Made by a program: the position numbers and the translations under genes. The notes under the pieces were generated by a model that ran no database searches, was not told the DNA's origin, and was given only the letters and a program-made list of their open reading frames with translations. Of a stretch of DNA of 5,249 bases, positions 5,116-5,249 are shown one piece after another. Numbering within the stretch: position 1 is the stretch's first letter; the number at the start of each line of letters is the position of its first letter. Source of the DNA: Clostridiales bacterium (GTDB lineage Bacteria; Bacillota; Clostridia; UBA8921); NCBI GenBank assembly GCA_003535395.1, contig DOHE01000318.1:861-6109 (forward strand). Reading direction: 5' to 3'.

Positions 5116-5249
5116 CTACATGTCCTCCTCTCCCCGGTACTGGAGCGCTTCCATGATATGCCTGTCCAGGATATCTGCACTTTGCCCAAGGTCAGCGATG
5201 GTCCTGGCTACCCTTAGCACTTTCAGTCTTCCACGGGGGCTGAGCCCCA
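5116..5249 (-). CDS. comM: ComM/YifB family AAA+ Mg-chelatase-like protein, C-terminal fragment
   Basis: Only the last 43 codons and the TAG stop are in the window; the rest lies beyond the right edge. The fragment begins at LSPRGRLKVLRVARTIADL and ends in HIMEALQYRGEEDM. LS.R...+.L+VARTIADL..S..I...H..EA.QYR is the characteristic C-terminal helical lid of the YifB/ComM family of Mg-chelatase-related AAA+ proteins. In transformable bacteria ComM is a hexameric helicase promoting branch migration during integration of donor DNA. A bacterial Mg-chelatase or a MoxR ATPase is less likely, since the tail and the dprA neighbour fit ComM. The coding ends 2 nt before dprA, so the two genes are one transcriptional unit. 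Confidence 0.9.
   Translation of the reverse strand, partial: GLSPRGRLKVLRVARTIADLGQSADILDRHIMEALQYRGEEDM
5124..5130 (-). promoter_or_regulatory. Ribosome binding site of dprA inside comM
   Basis: GAGGAGG on the minus strand (5130 to 5124) lies 10 nt before the dprA ATG. It is formed by the Glu-Glu codons near the end of comM, so dprA is likely translated by ribosomes finishing comM. This supports the chosen dprA start. Confidence 0.75.

Overview
The window looks like part of the chromosome of a Gram-positive bacterium of the phylum Bacillota, probably class Clostridia. Four observations support this: the gene order comM–dprA–topA–trmFO on one strand; a TopA of about 700 residues with three C-terminal four-cysteine zinc ribbons; folate-dependent TrmFO rather than S-adenosylmethionine-dependent TrmA; and strong AAGGAGG/GGAGG ribosome binding sites with an encoded tRNA CCA end. 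Base composition looks roughly balanced rather than very AT-rich. I cannot place a genus from the sequence alone.

Layout from left to right. Positions 1-225 are non-coding. They hold three copies of an 11-bp tandem repeat at the window edge, a perfect 15-bp palindrome, and then five full copies plus a partial copy of a 13-bp tandem repeat. After these come A-tracts and a good sigma-A-type promoter. That promoter drives a plus-strand tRNA-Leu(CAA) gene at 226-312. A short gap at 313-400, with only a weak imperfect hairpin, separates the tRNA from the convergent minus-strand gene cluster. From 401 to the right edge everything is coded on the minus strand. Read in the direction of transcription the genes are: the 3' end of comM (a YifB-type AAA+/Mg-chelatase-like protein, cut by the window edge), dprA, topA and trmFO.

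The minus-strand genes are tightly packed. comM and dprA are separated by 2 nt. dprA and topA are separated by 101 nt, which contain a promoter with a perfect TATAAT box. trmFO starts inside the last codons of topA, a 23-nt overlap, with its ribosome binding site in the topA coding sequence. ComM and DprA act on incoming or single-stranded DNA in natural transformation, TopA relaxes negative supercoils, and TrmFO makes ribothymidine at position 54 of tRNA. The cluster therefore joins DNA uptake and processing, topology and tRNA modification, as is usual in Bacillota. The neighbouring tRNA-Leu carries a T at position 54 and is a plausible TrmFO substrate.

The protein-coding part is ordinary, with all diagnostic catalytic residues intact. 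I see no mobile element, CRISPR array, toxin-antitoxin pair or other clear new system. The parts worth a second look are the repeat-plus-palindrome block directly upstream of the tRNA promoter, a possible 33-codon reading frame bridging dprA and topA, and the apparent loss of the usual xerC/clpQY/codY genes after trmFO.
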